From: SMYC01 sp963578475
Lineage (GTDB): Bacteria > Acidobacteriota > Vicinamibacteria > Marinacidobacterales > SMYC01
Direction of reading: 5' to 3'
DNA: 64,000 nucleotides
NCBI GenBank assembly: GCA_963578475.1
Contig: CAUZCL010000024.1
Location: 1-64,000, forward strand
Part shown: positions 9,072 to 18,147 of the stretch, piece by piece
How the letters are laid out: every line of letters starts with the position of its first letter
Position numbering within the stretch: the first letter of the stretch is position 1
Translations under genes and position numbers: made by a program
The notes under the pieces: generated by a model
What the model saw: only the letters and a program-made list of their open reading frames with translations
Told to the model about the DNA's origin: nothing
Database searches by the model: none

Positions 9072-9626
9072 ATGCGTATCGGAAGCGGAAGGTTTCGCGG
9101 GCGCAAGCTACACGCACCCAAGGGTCAAGAGACCCGGCCCACGGGAGCTCGTCTCAAAAAGAGCCTCTTCGATGTGCTCGGTGCCGAGCTCGAGAACGTG
9201 CGCGTTCTAGATTTATTCGCCGGTGCGGGGGCGCTCGGCCTCGAAGCGCTCTCGCGCGGCGCGGCCGAGGTGGTCTTCGTGGAAAAGGGGCGCCGTGCGG
9301 CGGAAGCGATCCAGAAAAATATCGACGAGCTCGGCCTGGTTGGGTACACCGAGCTGCGGGTTCTGGCTGTCCGCTCTGCGCTCCGGGGGCTTAGCGCAGA
9401 AGACCGTTCTTTCGATCTCGTTTTTGCCGATCCGCCTTACCGTTCGCACGAGCTCGAAGAGCTCCTCGAGGCACTCGGAGAGTCTGGCCTGGTCACGCAA
9501 GACGGACGCGTGGTCGTCGAGCATCACCAGAAGTTGGAGCTCAGACAGCGCTATGGCGTGCTCGAGCTCACGCGGCAGCTCAAGGCCGGCGAGAGCTGTT
9601 TCACGCTCTACGCGCGGGTATGCTAG
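9072..9626 (+). CDS. rsmD: 16S rRNA (guanine966-N2)-methyltransferase RsmD
   Basis: A 184-residue protein with the RsmD N-terminus (MRIGSGRFRGRKL and RPTGARLKKSLFDVL), the SAM-binding loop DLFAGAGALGLEALSRG from residue 47, and the catalytic N-methyltransferase motif DPPY at 120-123. RsmD methylates G966 of 16S rRNA in the assembled 30S subunit. It lies between recG and coaD; rsmD-coaD adjacency is common in bacteria. The ATG at 9072 directly follows the recG stop. Confidence 0.95.
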   Translation: MRIGSGRFRGRKLHAPKGQETRPTGARLKKSLFDVLGAELENVRVLDLFAGAGALGLEALSRGAAEVVFVEKGRRAAEAIQKNIDELGLVGYTELRVLAVRSALRGLSAEDRSFDLVFADPPYRSHELEELLEALGESGLVTQDGRVVVEHHQKLELRQRYGVLELTRQLKAGESCFTLYARVC

Positions 9627-9635
9627 GCTTGGTGC

Positions 9636-10133
9636 GTGCTGAGCCTACCTCCCCGTGTGGCGCTCTACCCAGGGTCATTCGACCCGTTGACGATGGGTCA
9701 CGTGGACATCATTCAGCGCGGAAGCGCCCTGTTTGACACCATCATCGTGGCGGTCCTCGAGAACGTAAGCAAAGAGCCGCTCTTCACTGTCAAAGAGCGG
9801 GTCGAGATGATTCAGGAGACGTTCAAAACGAGCGAGAACGTCGAGGCGGATACGTTCAGCGGGCTTCTCGTGGAATATACCGCCGCTCGGAAGGCGAGCA
9901 CGATCGTGCGCGGTATTCGTGCTATCTCGGATTTCGAGAATGAGTTTCAAATGGCGCTGATGAACCGGCGCCTTGCGCCCTCGATCGAGACGGTCTTCAT
10001 GATGCCCGCGGAAGAATATTCCTATGTGAGCTCCCGCATCGTGAAGGAAGTCGCGAGCCTCGGCGGCAAAGTGACCGGGCTCGTCCCCGAGGGTGTCGAG
10101 GCCCGGCTTTTGGAGAGAGTACGGAAGTCATGA
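9636..10133 (+). CDS. coaD: Phosphopantetheine adenylyltransferase
   Basis: A 165-residue enzyme that transfers AMP from ATP to 4'-phosphopantetheine, the penultimate step of CoA synthesis. The nucleotidyltransferase core shows YPGSFDPLTMGHVDII (residues 11-26) with the TxGH signature. Further on are VRGIRAISDFENEFQMA and, near the C-terminus, EYSYVSSRIVKEVA, corresponding to the ISSTxVRE loop. The start is GTG at 9636, nine bases after rsmD. Its stop overlaps the ATG of the aminotransferase by four bases (ATGA), so translation is probably coupled. It is the only clearly canonical CoA-pathway enzyme in the window; the CoaBC-like fusion at 1590 is atypical. Confidence 0.96.
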   Translation: MLSLPPRVALYPGSFDPLTMGHVDIIQRGSALFDTIIVAVLENVSKEPLFTVKERVEMIQETFKTSENVEADTFSGLLVEYTAARKASTIVRGIRAISDFENEFQMALMNRRLAPSIETVFMMPAEEYSYVSSRIVKEVASLGGKVTGLVPEGVEARLLERVRKS

Positions 10134-11329
10134 CGGAAACGAGTAGCTTGCACCTCGCTTCGCGGGTGAGCCAAATCAGCCCGTCGCCCACGATGGCGGT
10201 GATGGCCGAGGCGATGCGGCTCACGGCTGAGGGTGAAGACGTCGTTGATTTCTCCGCGGGTCAGCCGGATTTCCCGACGCCTGAGCACATCAAGAAGGCT
10301 GGTGAGGACGCGATCGCGCAGAACTTCACCCGCTATACCCCGAATCCCGGAACGCCGGAGCTTCGCCAGGCGGTGGCCGATCGCTATCGTGAAGATTACG
10401 GGCTCGCGTTCGATAAAGCGAACGTCATTATTACTAGCGGTGGCAAACACGCTCTGCTCGGCCTCATGCTCGCGCTCGTGGATGCGGGCGACGAGGTCGT
10501 GATCCCGACGCCGTACTGGATGACGTTCGCCGAGCAGGTCCGCCTGGCCGGGGGGAAGCCTGTCCTCGTAGCGACCTCGGAAGAGGATGGCTTCCGCATG
10601 ACAGCTGAAGTCATTGCACCCGCGATCACGGATCGCACCCGCATTTTGTTGCTAAATTTCCCGGCGAACCCGACGGGCGCGGTCATTGGGGAGGACGAAG
10701 TTCGAGCGCTCGGCGATCTCGTTGCGGATCGCGACATCTTCTTCCTTTGGGACGACACCTATGCGCGGCTCATGTTCGAGCCCGCGCCCGCCGCGGCATT
10801 CCAAGCCGTTCAGAAGAAACTGGGCGGTCGCTTTCTCATCGCGGGCACGGCGTCGAAAGCCTACGCGATGACGGGGTGGCGGATCGGTTGGGCCATGGGC
10901 CCCGAAGTCGTCATCAAAGCGTGCGCTTCGCTCCAGAGTCACATGACGTCAAACGCGAGCTCGATCTCCCAGAAGGCTGCGCTCACGGCTCTCACTTCGG
11001 ATCAGGGGCCGCTCGCCGAGATGATCACGGAGTACGCCTGGCGCGCGAAGCGGCTTCGGGACGGTTTTCTCGAGATACCTGACGTGCGCGTGGGGATGCC
11101 GGGGGGAGGTTTCTATCTGTTCCCGAACATCTCTGCCCATCTCCGTGACGGCGAGACGACGACCGATTTGGCCAGCGAGCTCTTGAGCGAGGAGCGTGTT
11201 GCGGTCGTGCCCGGGCTTGCTTTCGGGCATGACGGTTACCTGCGCACGAGCTTCGCCTGCTCGCGCGAGCGTATCGAGGAAGGCATCGGCCGCATGCAGC
11301 GTTTCTTTACGGCCCGTTCCTCTTCATGA
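10130..11329 (+). CDS. Class I/II pyridoxal-phosphate aminotransferase (aspartate-type)
   Basis: A 399-residue fold-type I aminotransferase of the Ib aspartate/prephenate subgroup. The PLP lysine is K243 in TASKAYAMTGWRIGW. Other family markers are SAGQPDFPTP near residue 43, RYTPNPGTPELRQAVA, and NFPANPTGAV. The C-terminal Arg that binds the substrate alpha-carboxylate is probably in YLRTSFACSRE. It could be aspartate aminotransferase or a related enzyme acting on prephenate or other keto acids; sequence by eye cannot separate these. It overlaps coaD by four bases upstream and the 11326 gene by four bases downstream. Confidence 0.9.
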   Translation: MTETSSLHLASRVSQISPSPTMAVMAEAMRLTAEGEDVVDFSAGQPDFPTPEHIKKAGEDAIAQNFTRYTPNPGTPELRQAVADRYREDYGLAFDKANVIITSGGKHALLGLMLALVDAGDEVVIPTPYWMTFAEQVRLAGGKPVLVATSEEDGFRMTAEVIAPAITDRTRILLLNFPANPTGAVIGEDEVRALGDLVADRDIFFLWDDTYARLMFEPAPAAAFQAVQKKLGGRFLIAGTASKAYAMTGWRIGWAMGPEVVIKACASLQSHMTSNASSISQKAALTALTSDQGPLAEMITEYAWRAKRLRDGFLEIPDVRVGMPGGGFYLFPNISAHLRDGETTTDLASELLSEERVAVVPGLAFGHDGYLRTSFACSRERIEEGIGRMQRFFTARSSS

Positions 11330-11685
11330 AAGAGCACTCCGCCGTTCTCGTCAGTCTTCAAAACCCGCGCGAGAAGATCTGGGGCATTCTGCTTTCGATC
11401 CAGTCGAGCGGCATTACCGTCCGCGGGATCGACTTGAACTCCTTCGAGGATTGGTCCCGCTCCATCGCGCGCGGCGAGGGCGAAATGGGTCTCAGCACGT
11501 CCTTTCTTCCCATCCATCGCGTCGAGCGTGTGAGCGAGGACGAAACGATTGGGACCGCACAGTCTTTGGCCGACATCTTCGAAATGCGGGTCGGTTCGGA
11601 TGTGTGGACCCATCTCGGGTTGAAGCGAGAGCTTCCGGCGGGCGCGCCCGCGATGGCTCGGGGCGATTGGATAACCCTTTCTTAG
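11326..11685 (+). CDS. Conserved hypothetical protein, N-terminal part of a Fis-HTH gene
   Basis: A 119-codon frame overlapping the aminotransferase by ATGA. The domain is alpha/beta with no signal peptide and is rich in short strands (AVLVSLQNPREKIWGILL, GITVRGIDLN). It ends with a TAG at 11683-11685. The next 37 codons in the same frame encode a Fis-like helix-turn-helix that then ends at TAA 11797. The native protein was probably about 157 residues: a small sensor-like domain plus a Fis-type DNA-binding tail. As it stands only the N-terminal domain would be made unless the amber codon is suppressed. No function is assigned. Confidence 0.7.
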   Translation: MKEHSAVLVSLQNPREKIWGILLSIQSSGITVRGIDLNSFEDWSRSIARGEGEMGLSTSFLPIHRVERVSEDETIGTAQSLADIFEMRVGSDVWTHLGLKRELPAGAPAMARGDWITLS

Positions 11686-11799
11686 GCGGAGACCGACTAT
11701 ATCGATCGTGTCGTCGAACACTGCACAGGTGACCGGCCCGCCGCTGCCGAGATTCTAGGCCTTACCGAAGCGGCCCTCGACGCCAAGCTCGGCGAGTAA
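11686..11799 (+). pseudogene. Fis-type helix-turn-helix tail separated by an in-frame TAG
   Basis: Directly after the amber codon the same frame reads AETDYIDRVVEHCTGD, then RPAAAEILGLTEAALDAKLG, then TAA. This is the HTH_8/Fis pattern found at the C-terminus of NtrC-type regulators (YIxxVL...GNxxxAAxxLGIxxxxLxxKL). Conservation right up to the stop suggests the TAG arose recently, for example from a GAG Glu codon. There is no start codon of its own. Confidence 0.75.
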
Positions 11800-11940
11800 A
11801 CACTGTCCTCCCCAAAACTGAGCTCTTACTACCCCAATATTTAGTAGTCTCCCGCCAGACTATCGCAATATCTTGAGCCACGCGTGCTAAAGTGCCATTT
11901 TCACGTGGTTTTCCAAAACAGCAGGGAGGAAGAACAAATC

Positions 11941-13186
11941 ATGCTCCGTCGGGGGTCGTTTCTAATTATTTTTCTTTTGAGCGTTCTAGGTCTAGTTGTG
12001 GACGGCGCATGGGCGCAAGGCATCATTTTCCCTAGCACTGGCGCCAAGCACCGCTCGATGGCGGGCGCATCGACCGCCGCACCGCTCGATGCCGCGGACG
12101 CGACTTACTGGAACCCCGCCGCTATGGCTGGGCTCGAAGAGAGCGAGATCTTTATCGGTGTCGATTTCATGTATGCCGATACGTTCTTGAACGTCGGCGT
12201 CGCCGCAACTAATTCCTTTGGAACGAACTGGAGCGACAGCGGGCTCGCCGCATTTCCCGCGATCGCGATCGTGAGCCGCCCCGAGGACTCCATCTATACC
12301 TGGGGCCTCAACATGCGTGGGCTCGTCGGTCGGACGATAGATTTCCCTGGCGGTGAGTTCAATCCCATCCTGCAGCCGTTCGACCCGCCGAGCTCAATCG
12401 GTGTAGGGCCGATCAGCTCCCGTTTATCGGGTCTTCAGATCGATCCCATCATGTCGATAGACCTTTCGGAGAAGCTCTCCGTCGGTTTCGGTGGGGCAGG
12501 TGTCCTCGATGTTCCTCGCCGCCGGTCCCGCGTTCTTTGCGCAGAGGAATCCGGATGGGCTCTTCCCTCCGGCGACGCAAGCCCGACCGTATTGGGGTCT
12601 CGGTTTCCAAGGAGGCGTTTACTACCGCCCCAACGCCCAGATGAGCGTCGGTGCTTCCTACAAAACGAAACAGTGGTTCGAGACCTTCGAGTACAACTCC
12701 AAGACTGCGAACGGTACGGCCCGAAAGCTCTCGTTCGAGCTCGAGTTTCCGGCGATCCTCTCGTTGGGTGTCGGCTATTACGGCATCGAGAACACGACGA
12801 TTGCGTTCGACCTCCGTCACTTCTCTTATGGCAACACGAAAGGCTTTGGGGGCGACCGGCTTCAGTGGCAAAGCATTTGGGCGTTCGCCGTGGGCGCGGA
12901 GCGGACGCTGAACGAAAGGTGGAAGATCTCGGGCGGCTTTTCGCACAACGGCAACCCGATCCCGAACACGGCCACGCTTGCCAATATCCAGCTTCCCGCG
13001 ATCAACAAGACAGCCATCGCGATCGGTACCTCCTTGGCTTTGACCGAGAGGGTCGACCTCGTTGGGAGCGTGTACTATGCTTTCCCGCACACGAATACGG
13101 GGACGATTTTCGAGTTTCCGGGAACGATGGTCGAGCTGAAACAAGAGCTGACCACGGTAAGCTTGGGGTTTGCGTTCGAGCTGTAG
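11941..13186 (+). pseudogene. FadL/OMPP1-like outer-membrane transport protein, frameshifted
   Basis: The start ATG 11941 follows a good GGGAGGAAG ribosome binding site, and the first 25 residues form a signal peptide ending AWAQG. The mature start resembles FadL-type hydrophobic-compound porins (MAGASTAAPLDAADATYWNP). The frame holds to about 12490, then homology continues one frame over (FLAAGPAFFAQRNPDG onward) to a C-terminal beta-barrel strand ending in the aromatic-containing VSLGFAFEL at 13186. The shift lies in or beside the GGTGGGG tract at about 12490-12497. Joined, the product would be about 415 residues, normal for the family. Unless the shift is an assembly error or is bypassed, no complete barrel is made. 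Confidence 0.8.
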
Positions 13187-13200
13187 GGTGCTGGCCTGGC

Positions 13201-13230
13201 TTGGTGGAAAACACGGCTGAATGCTAAACT
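13201..13230 (+). promoter_or_regulatory. Possible promoter of the icd-mdh-suc operon
   Basis: TTGGTG at 13201-13206 and TAAACT at 13225-13230 are separated by 18 bp and lie about 90 bases upstream of the icd ATG. CAGGAG just before the ATG at 13319 is a good ribosome binding site. The hexamers are imperfect, so this is tentative. Confidence 0.35.
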
Positions 13231-13318
13231 ACCTGATTGTAAGCGAGTCACTTCCTAGATCACACATCCCCCTCCCCGTCGGTGCTTCTTTCCTGGCGGC
13301 GGACTCGACAGGAGATCC

Positions 13319-14713
13319 ATGAGCACGAGCGCTACCACGCCGCCGGATGGCGGACGCATCACGATTGAAAATGAAAAACTGAACGTACCCGATAATCCCG
13401 TCATCCCCTTCATCGAAGGTGACGGCACCGGGCGAGACATTTGGCGCGCGAGCCAGCGCGTCTTCGACGCCGCGGTCGAAAAAGCTTATGGCGGCAAGCG
13501 CAAAATCAATTGGTACGAGGTCCTTGCGGGCGAGAAGGCCTTCAACGGAACGAATAGCTGGCTTCCCGAAGAGACTCTCACGGCGTTTCGCGAATATCTC
13601 GTTGGCATCAAGGGTCCGCTCACGACGCCCATCGGCGGCGGCATCCGCTCTCTCAATGTTGCGCTTCGGCAGAAGCTCGACCTCTATGTCTGCCTCCGGC
13701 CCGTGAAGTGGTACGAGGGCGTTCCCAGCCCGGTCAAGAGACCGCAGGACGTCGACATGGTCATCTTCCGGGAGAACACTGAAGACATCTATGCTGGCAT
13801 CGAGTATCCATCCGAGAGCGACGAAGCGAACAAACTCATCACGTTCCTTCAGAACGAGATGAACGTGAAGAATATCCGCTTCCCCAAAACGAGCGGCATT
13901 GGCGTCAAGCCCGTCAGCCGAGAGGGAACGGAGCGGCTCGTAAGGTCGGCGATCGAATACGCGCTCGAGAACAACCGGCGCAGCGTCACCCTCGTGCACA
14001 AAGGCAACATCATGAAGTTCACCGAAGGGGCCTTCCGTGACTGGGGTTATGCGGTCGCTGCCAAGGATTTCCGCGACGAAACGATAAGCGAGCGTGAGAG
14101 CTGGATCCTCGGCAATCGTGAGGAGAATCCGGATATCTCTCTCGTCGAGAATGCGCGTGCGGTCGAGCCAGGCTACGCCTTGATGACGGAGGATCGCCAG
14201 AAGGAAGTTCTCGCCGAGGTCGAGCAGACGATGAACGACCTCTGGGAAAGCCACGGCTCCGGCAAGTGGACAGAGAAGCTTCTCATCCGCGACGCCATCG
14301 CTGACATCACGCTCCAGCAGGTGCTGACGCGCGCCAAGTCCTTCGACGTCATCGCTACGATGAACTTGAACGGCGACTATATCTCCGACGCGCTAGCGGC
14401 GCAGATTGGCGGGATCGGCATCGCTCCGGGCGGCAACGTCAATTACCTCACCGGCCACGCTATCTTCGAAGCGACTCACGGGACGGCGCCCAAATATGCC
14501 GATCAGGACAAAGTCAATCCCGGCTCTGTGATCCTTTCGGGGGTGCTCATGTTCCAATACATGAAGTGGAACGAAGTTGCCGACCTCATCGAGTCGAGCC
14601 TCGAAAAAACGATTGCGCAAAAACGCGTGACCTATGATTTCGAGCGCATCATGGATGGTGCCACCAAGCTCAAGACGTCCGAGTTCGCCTCGGCAATGAT
14701 CGAGAACATGTAA
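13319..14713 (+). CDS. icd: NADP-type isocitrate dehydrogenase
   Basis: A 464-residue enzyme of the isocitrate/isopropylmalate dehydrogenase family, which converts isocitrate to 2-oxoglutarate and CO2. The substrate loop GGGIRSLNVALRQKLDLYV contains S111 and N113, corresponding to the phosphorylatable Ser113 and Asn115 of the E. coli enzyme. FRENTEDIYAGIEY and NLNGDYISDALAAQIGG are also present. The nucleotide pocket HGTAPKYADQDKVNPGSVIL is of the NADP-preferring bacterial type. The start is ATG 13319 after CAGGAG. mdh follows after 16 bases, so it heads a TCA-cycle operon. Confidence 0.96.
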   Translation: MSTSATTPPDGGRITIENEKLNVPDNPVIPFIEGDGTGRDIWRASQRVFDAAVEKAYGGKRKINWYEVLAGEKAFNGTNSWLPEETLTAFREYLVGIKGPLTTPIGGGIRSLNVALRQKLDLYVCLRPVKWYEGVPSPVKRPQDVDMVIFRENTEDIYAGIEYPSESDEANKLITFLQNEMNVKNIRFPKTSGIGVKPVSREGTERLVRSAIEYALENNRRSVTLVHKGNIMKFTEGAFRDWGYAVAAKDFRDETISERESWILGNREENPDISLVENARAVEPGYALMTEDRQKEVLAEVEQTMNDLWESHGSGKWTEKLLIRDAIADITLQQVLTRAKSFDVIATMNLNGDYISDALAAQIGGIGIAPGGNVNYLTGHAIFEATHGTAPKYADQDKVNPGSVILSGVLMFQYMKWNEVADLIESSLEKTIAQKRVTYDFERIMDGATKLKTSEFASAMIENM

Positions 14714-14729
14714 GAAACAGGAGATAGAA

Positions 14730-15659
14730 ATGGGAAGGTACAAAGTTACCGTTGTCGGAGCTGGGAATGTTGGTGCCACCACCGCCCAGCGTGTGGCGGA
14801 TGCCGAGGTCGCCGATGTCGTGATGATCGATATCCTCGAGGGCGTTCCGCAGGGTAAGGGCCTCGACATGCTCGAGGCGAGCCCGGTGAGCGGCTCCGAT
14901 GTCCAAATTATGGGCACGAACGACTACAAAGACACCGCCGGTTCCGACATCGTCGTGATCACGGCGGGGCTGCCGCGCAAGGCGGGGATGAGTCGCGACG
15001 ATCTCTTGAAGAAGAACTATGCCATCGTCAAAGCTGTTACCGAGCAAGCGGTCGCGAACTCGCCCGACGCGATCCTCATCGTTGTCTCGAACCCGCTCGA
15101 TGCGATGGTGCAGACCGCGTTCAAAGTCAGTGGTTTTCCCAAAGAGCGCGTGCTGGGGATGGCGGGCGTGCTCGACTCCGCCCGCATGCGCGCGTTCATC
15201 GCCATGGAGCTGAAAGTCTCCGTCGACAACATTCACGCTTTCGTGCTCGGCGGCCATGGCGACGACATGGTGCCGCTGCCGCGTTACTCGACGGTGGCGG
15301 GCATTCCGCTGCCGGACCTCCTCTCGCAAGAGCGCATCGATGCCATCGTTACGCGTACCCGTAAAGGCGGCGGTGAGATCGTCGGCTTGCTGAAAACGGG
15401 CTCGGCTTATTACGCGCCTTCGGCCGCGATCCTCGAGATGGTGAACGCGATCCTGAAGGACAAGAAGAAGATCCTTCCGACGGCCGCCTATCTCGAAGGC
15501 GAGTACGGCATCAACGGACTCTATATGGGAGTTCCCGCGAAGCTCGGCTCCAAAGGCATCGAGGAAATCATCGAGATTCACCTAACGAACGAGGAGCGCG
15601 CCGCGCTTCAGAAATCGGCAGCCTCGGTCGAGGAACTCGTCGGCATCATCGGCGTGTAG
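14730..15659 (+). CDS. mdh: Malate dehydrogenase (LDH-like type)
   Basis: A 309-residue NAD-dependent dehydrogenase of the lactate/malate family, for interconversion of malate and oxaloacetate. The dinucleotide loop is GAGNVGATTA (from residue 10). The active-site loop LPRKAGMSRDDLL has Arg rather than Gln at the specificity position, which indicates malate. The catalytic His is H176 in LGGHGDDMVP. A GGAGAT-like ribosome binding site precedes the ATG. It is flanked by icd upstream and sucC 11 bases downstream, consistent with co-expression of TCA enzymes. Confidence 0.96.
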   Translation: MGRYKVTVVGAGNVGATTAQRVADAEVADVVMIDILEGVPQGKGLDMLEASPVSGSDVQIMGTNDYKDTAGSDIVVITAGLPRKAGMSRDDLLKKNYAIVKAVTEQAVANSPDAILIVVSNPLDAMVQTAFKVSGFPKERVLGMAGVLDSARMRAFIAMELKVSVDNIHAFVLGGHGDDMVPLPRYSTVAGIPLPDLLSQERIDAIVTRTRKGGGEIVGLLKTGSAYYAPSAAILEMVNAILKDKKKILPTAAYLEGEYGINGLYMGVPAKLGSKGIEEIIEIHLTNEERAALQKSAASVEELVGIIGV

Positions 15660-15670
15660 CGTGTAGCGCG

Positions 15671-16837
15671 ATGAACGTTCACGAATATCAGGCAAAAGCA
15701 CTGCTCGCGCGCTTCGGGGTCGATACCCCGCGCGGGACTAAAGTCGACACGGTGGACGAGGCGCTCGCTGCGGCAAAAGAGTTCGGGCTCCCCGTCATCG
15801 TAAAGGCGCAGATCCACGCCGGCGGCCGCGGCAAAGGCGGTGGCGTCAAGCTCGCGAAGACCGAAGACGAGGTCAAGACGATCGCGGGCGAGATTCTCGG
15901 TATGACCCTCGTGACAGCGCAGACCGGTCCGGAAGGCAAGCTCGTCCGGAAGCTACTCATCGAAGAAGGGCTCAACATCAAGGAGGAGCTCTATGTCAGC
16001 TTCCTCATCGACCGCGCCATAGGACGAACGATTTGTATCGCGAGCGCCGCGGGCGGCATGGAGATCGAGAAGGTCGCCGAGGAGACGCCCGAGAAAATCC
16101 TGCGCGTCGAGATCGATCCTGCCATCGGGATGCGTCCCTACCAGGCACGCCAGCTCGCCTTTGGCCTCGGGCTAGAGGGCGATGTGCTGAAAAAGGCCGT
16201 GCATTTCCTGACGATACTCTACAGTGCTTTCCGCGGTCTCGACGCTTCGCAAGTCGAGATCAATCCGTGCCTCGTGACCCAAGAAGGTGACGTGCTCGCG
16301 CTCGACGCAAAACTCAATCTTGACGACGCTGCGCTCTTCCGCCACAAGGACCTGCTCGAGCTTCGCGATACCGACGAGGAGTCGCCGCTCGAAGTCGAGG
16401 CTTCGAAATTCGGCCTGAACTACATCAAGCTTGACGGCAATGTCGGCTGCATGGTTAATGGCGCTGGGCTCGCGATGGCGACGATGGACATCATCAAGCT
16501 CGCGGGCGGCGCCCCGGCAAACTTTCTCGACGTGGGGGGAGGTGCTAACGCCGAACAGATCAAGAATGCGTTCCGCCTCTTGATCTCCGACGACCAGGTG
16601 AAAGCGGTGCTCATCAATATCTTCGGCGGCATCTTGCGGGTCGACCGGCTTGCCGAGGGCGTCATCGCTGCGGTGAAAGAGCTCGATGCGAAGATCCCCA
16701 TCGTCATCCGAGCCGAGGGAACGAATGTAGAGCTCGGCAAGAAGATGCTCGCTGAGTCAGGGCTGAACTTCGTGACGGCCGACAGCATGCAGGAAGCCGC
16801 CGACAAAGTCGTCGCGCAGCTAGGAGGTGCGGCGTGA
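15671..16837 (+). CDS. sucC: Succinyl-CoA synthetase beta subunit
   Basis: The 388-residue ATP-grasp beta subunit of succinyl-CoA ligase, which forms ATP or GTP from succinyl-CoA. It begins with the invariant MNVHEYQAKALLARFGV. The ATP-grasp core has AGGRGKGGGVKLA and GLEINPC-like VEINPCLVT. The C-terminal half has NGAGLAMATMDIIKLAGG and NIFGGILRVDRLAEG. It overlaps sucD by four bases (GTGA), giving coupled 1:1 synthesis of the two subunits. Confidence 0.97.
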   Translation: MNVHEYQAKALLARFGVDTPRGTKVDTVDEALAAAKEFGLPVIVKAQIHAGGRGKGGGVKLAKTEDEVKTIAGEILGMTLVTAQTGPEGKLVRKLLIEEGLNIKEELYVSFLIDRAIGRTICIASAAGGMEIEKVAEETPEKILRVEIDPAIGMRPYQARQLAFGLGLEGDVLKKAVHFLTILYSAFRGLDASQVEINPCLVTQEGDVLALDAKLNLDDAALFRHKDLLELRDTDEESPLEVEASKFGLNYIKLDGNVGCMVNGAGLAMATMDIIKLAGGAPANFLDVGGGANAEQIKNAFRLLISDDQVKAVLINIFGGILRVDRLAEGVIAAVKELDAKIPIVIRAEGTNVELGKKMLAESGLNFVTADSMQEAADKVVAQLGGAA

Positions 16838-17706
16838 GCGTCCTCATCGACAAGCGCACCCGCCTCGTCGTTCAAGGCATCACCGGCCGTGAAGGGCAGT
16901 TTCACACCAAAGGCGCCATCGATTACGGAACCGAGGTCGTTGCCGGCGTCACACCGGGCAAAGCCGGCCAGAAGGTCGAAGGCGTTCCTGTCTTCAACAC
17001 GGTGGCCGACGCCATCAAAGAAACCGGCGCCAATGCTTCCGTCATCTTCGTGCCGCCGCCATTTGCCGCGGATGCGATCTTGGAAGCGGTCGACGCCGAT
17101 CTCGCGCTCGTCGTTTGCATCACTGAAGGCGTTCCCGCGCTCGACATGATCGACGTGATGCGGGTCGTCGAAGGCTCGAAGACGAGGCTCGTCGGGCCGA
17201 ACTGCCCCGGGCTCATCTCGCCCGGGAAGGCCAAGATCGGGATCATGCCCAGCCACATTCACAAAGAAGGCCCGGTCGGTGTTGTCTCTCGCAGCGGTAC
17301 TCTGACCTACGAGGCCGTTTATCAGCTGTCGAAGCGTGATATCGGCCAATCCACCTGTATCGGGATCGGGGGCGACCCCGTGATCGGAACGACTTTCGTC
17401 GACGCGCTCGAACTGTTCCAGGCAGACGCGCAAACGGAAGCCATCATCATGATTGGCGAGATTGGCGGCAGCGCCGAAGAGACGGCGGCCGAGTACATCA
17501 AGGCCCATGTCACGAAGCCGGTGGTGTCGTTCATCGCCGGTCAAACCGCGCCTCCGGGCCGTCGCATGGGCCACGCGGGCGCCATCGTGATGGGCGGCAA
17601 GGGTACGGCGGCAGATAAAATGGCGACGCTCGAAGCGATGGGCGTCACGGTAGTGAAAAGCCCCGCCGCCATGGGCCAAAGAATGAAGGACATCCTCAGT
17701 TCATGA
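16834..17706 (+). CDS. sucD: Succinyl-CoA synthetase alpha subunit
   Basis: The 290-residue alpha subunit, binding CoA in its N-terminal Rossmann domain (QGITGREGQFHTK, GVTPGKAGQ). It carries the phosphohistidine loop GRRMGHAGAIVMGG with H247. GPNCPGLISPGKAKIGIMP and SRSGTLTYEAVYQL are further signatures. The start is the GTG at 16834, overlapping sucC. Its stop overlaps the ndk ATG by four bases, so sucC, sucD and ndk are likely translated as a chain. Confidence 0.97.
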   Translation: MSVLIDKRTRLVVQGITGREGQFHTKGAIDYGTEVVAGVTPGKAGQKVEGVPVFNTVADAIKETGANASVIFVPPPFAADAILEAVDADLALVVCITEGVPALDMIDVMRVVEGSKTRLVGPNCPGLISPGKAKIGIMPSHIHKEGPVGVVSRSGTLTYEAVYQLSKRDIGQSTCIGIGGDPVIGTTFVDALELFQADAQTEAIIMIGEIGGSAEETAAEYIKAHVTKPVVSFIAGQTAPPGRRMGHAGAIVMGGKGTAADKMATLEAMGVTVVKSPAAMGQRMKDILSS

Positions 17707-18122
17707 CCGAAAAAACATTTTCCATCATCAAGCCAGACGGCGTGCGCCAAGGCGACACCGGCAAGATCCTCGCGCGTATCGAAGAGGCCGGCTTCAAGAT
17801 TCTCGGCCTGCGCATGATCCAAATGACGAGCCGGCACGCGCAGGGTTTCTACGCCGTGCACAAAGAACGACCGTTTTTCGGAAGCCTCATGGAGTTCATG
17901 TCCTCGGGTCCTTGTGTCGTCATGGTCCTCGAGAAGGACAACGCCATCGAGGACCTGCGAAAGCTGATGGGCGCAACAGACCCGGCGACAGCCGACGAAG
18001 GCTCCATCCGCAAGGATTTCGCGAGCTCGATCGAGGCCAACGTCATCCACGGCTCGGATTCGCCCGAAACGGCCGCGGCCGAGATCCCTTACTTCTTCAC
18101 GTCGCTCCAGATTCAAGACTGA
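17703..18122 (+). CDS. ndk: Nucleoside diphosphate kinase
   Basis: A 139-residue kinase that equilibrates NTP and NDP pools using a phosphohistidine. The N-terminus TFSIIKPDGVRQG is diagnostic. The catalytic His is H116 in NVIHGSDSPETA. The length is normal. Clustering with sucCD makes sense because succinyl-CoA synthetase and Ndk can interact and exchange nucleotide phosphate. Downstream dcd begins after 25 bases, so nucleotide metabolism genes continue in the same direction. Confidence 0.97.
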   Translation: MTEKTFSIIKPDGVRQGDTGKILARIEEAGFKILGLRMIQMTSRHAQGFYAVHKERPFFGSLMEFMSSGPCVVMVLEKDNAIEDLRKLMGATDPATADEGSIRKDFASSIEANVIHGSDSPETAAAEIPYFFTSLQIQD

Positions 18123-18147
18123 GAGCTGAGGACTGAGAGGTGACACG

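Noticed and set aside
16420..17679. Long minus-strand open frame (419 codons) opposite sucD and sucC
   Set aside because: It is antisense to two certain genes, has no recognisable domain and reflects GC-rich codon bias. Similar antisense frames at 23587-24678 and 62355-63770 were rejected for the same reason.
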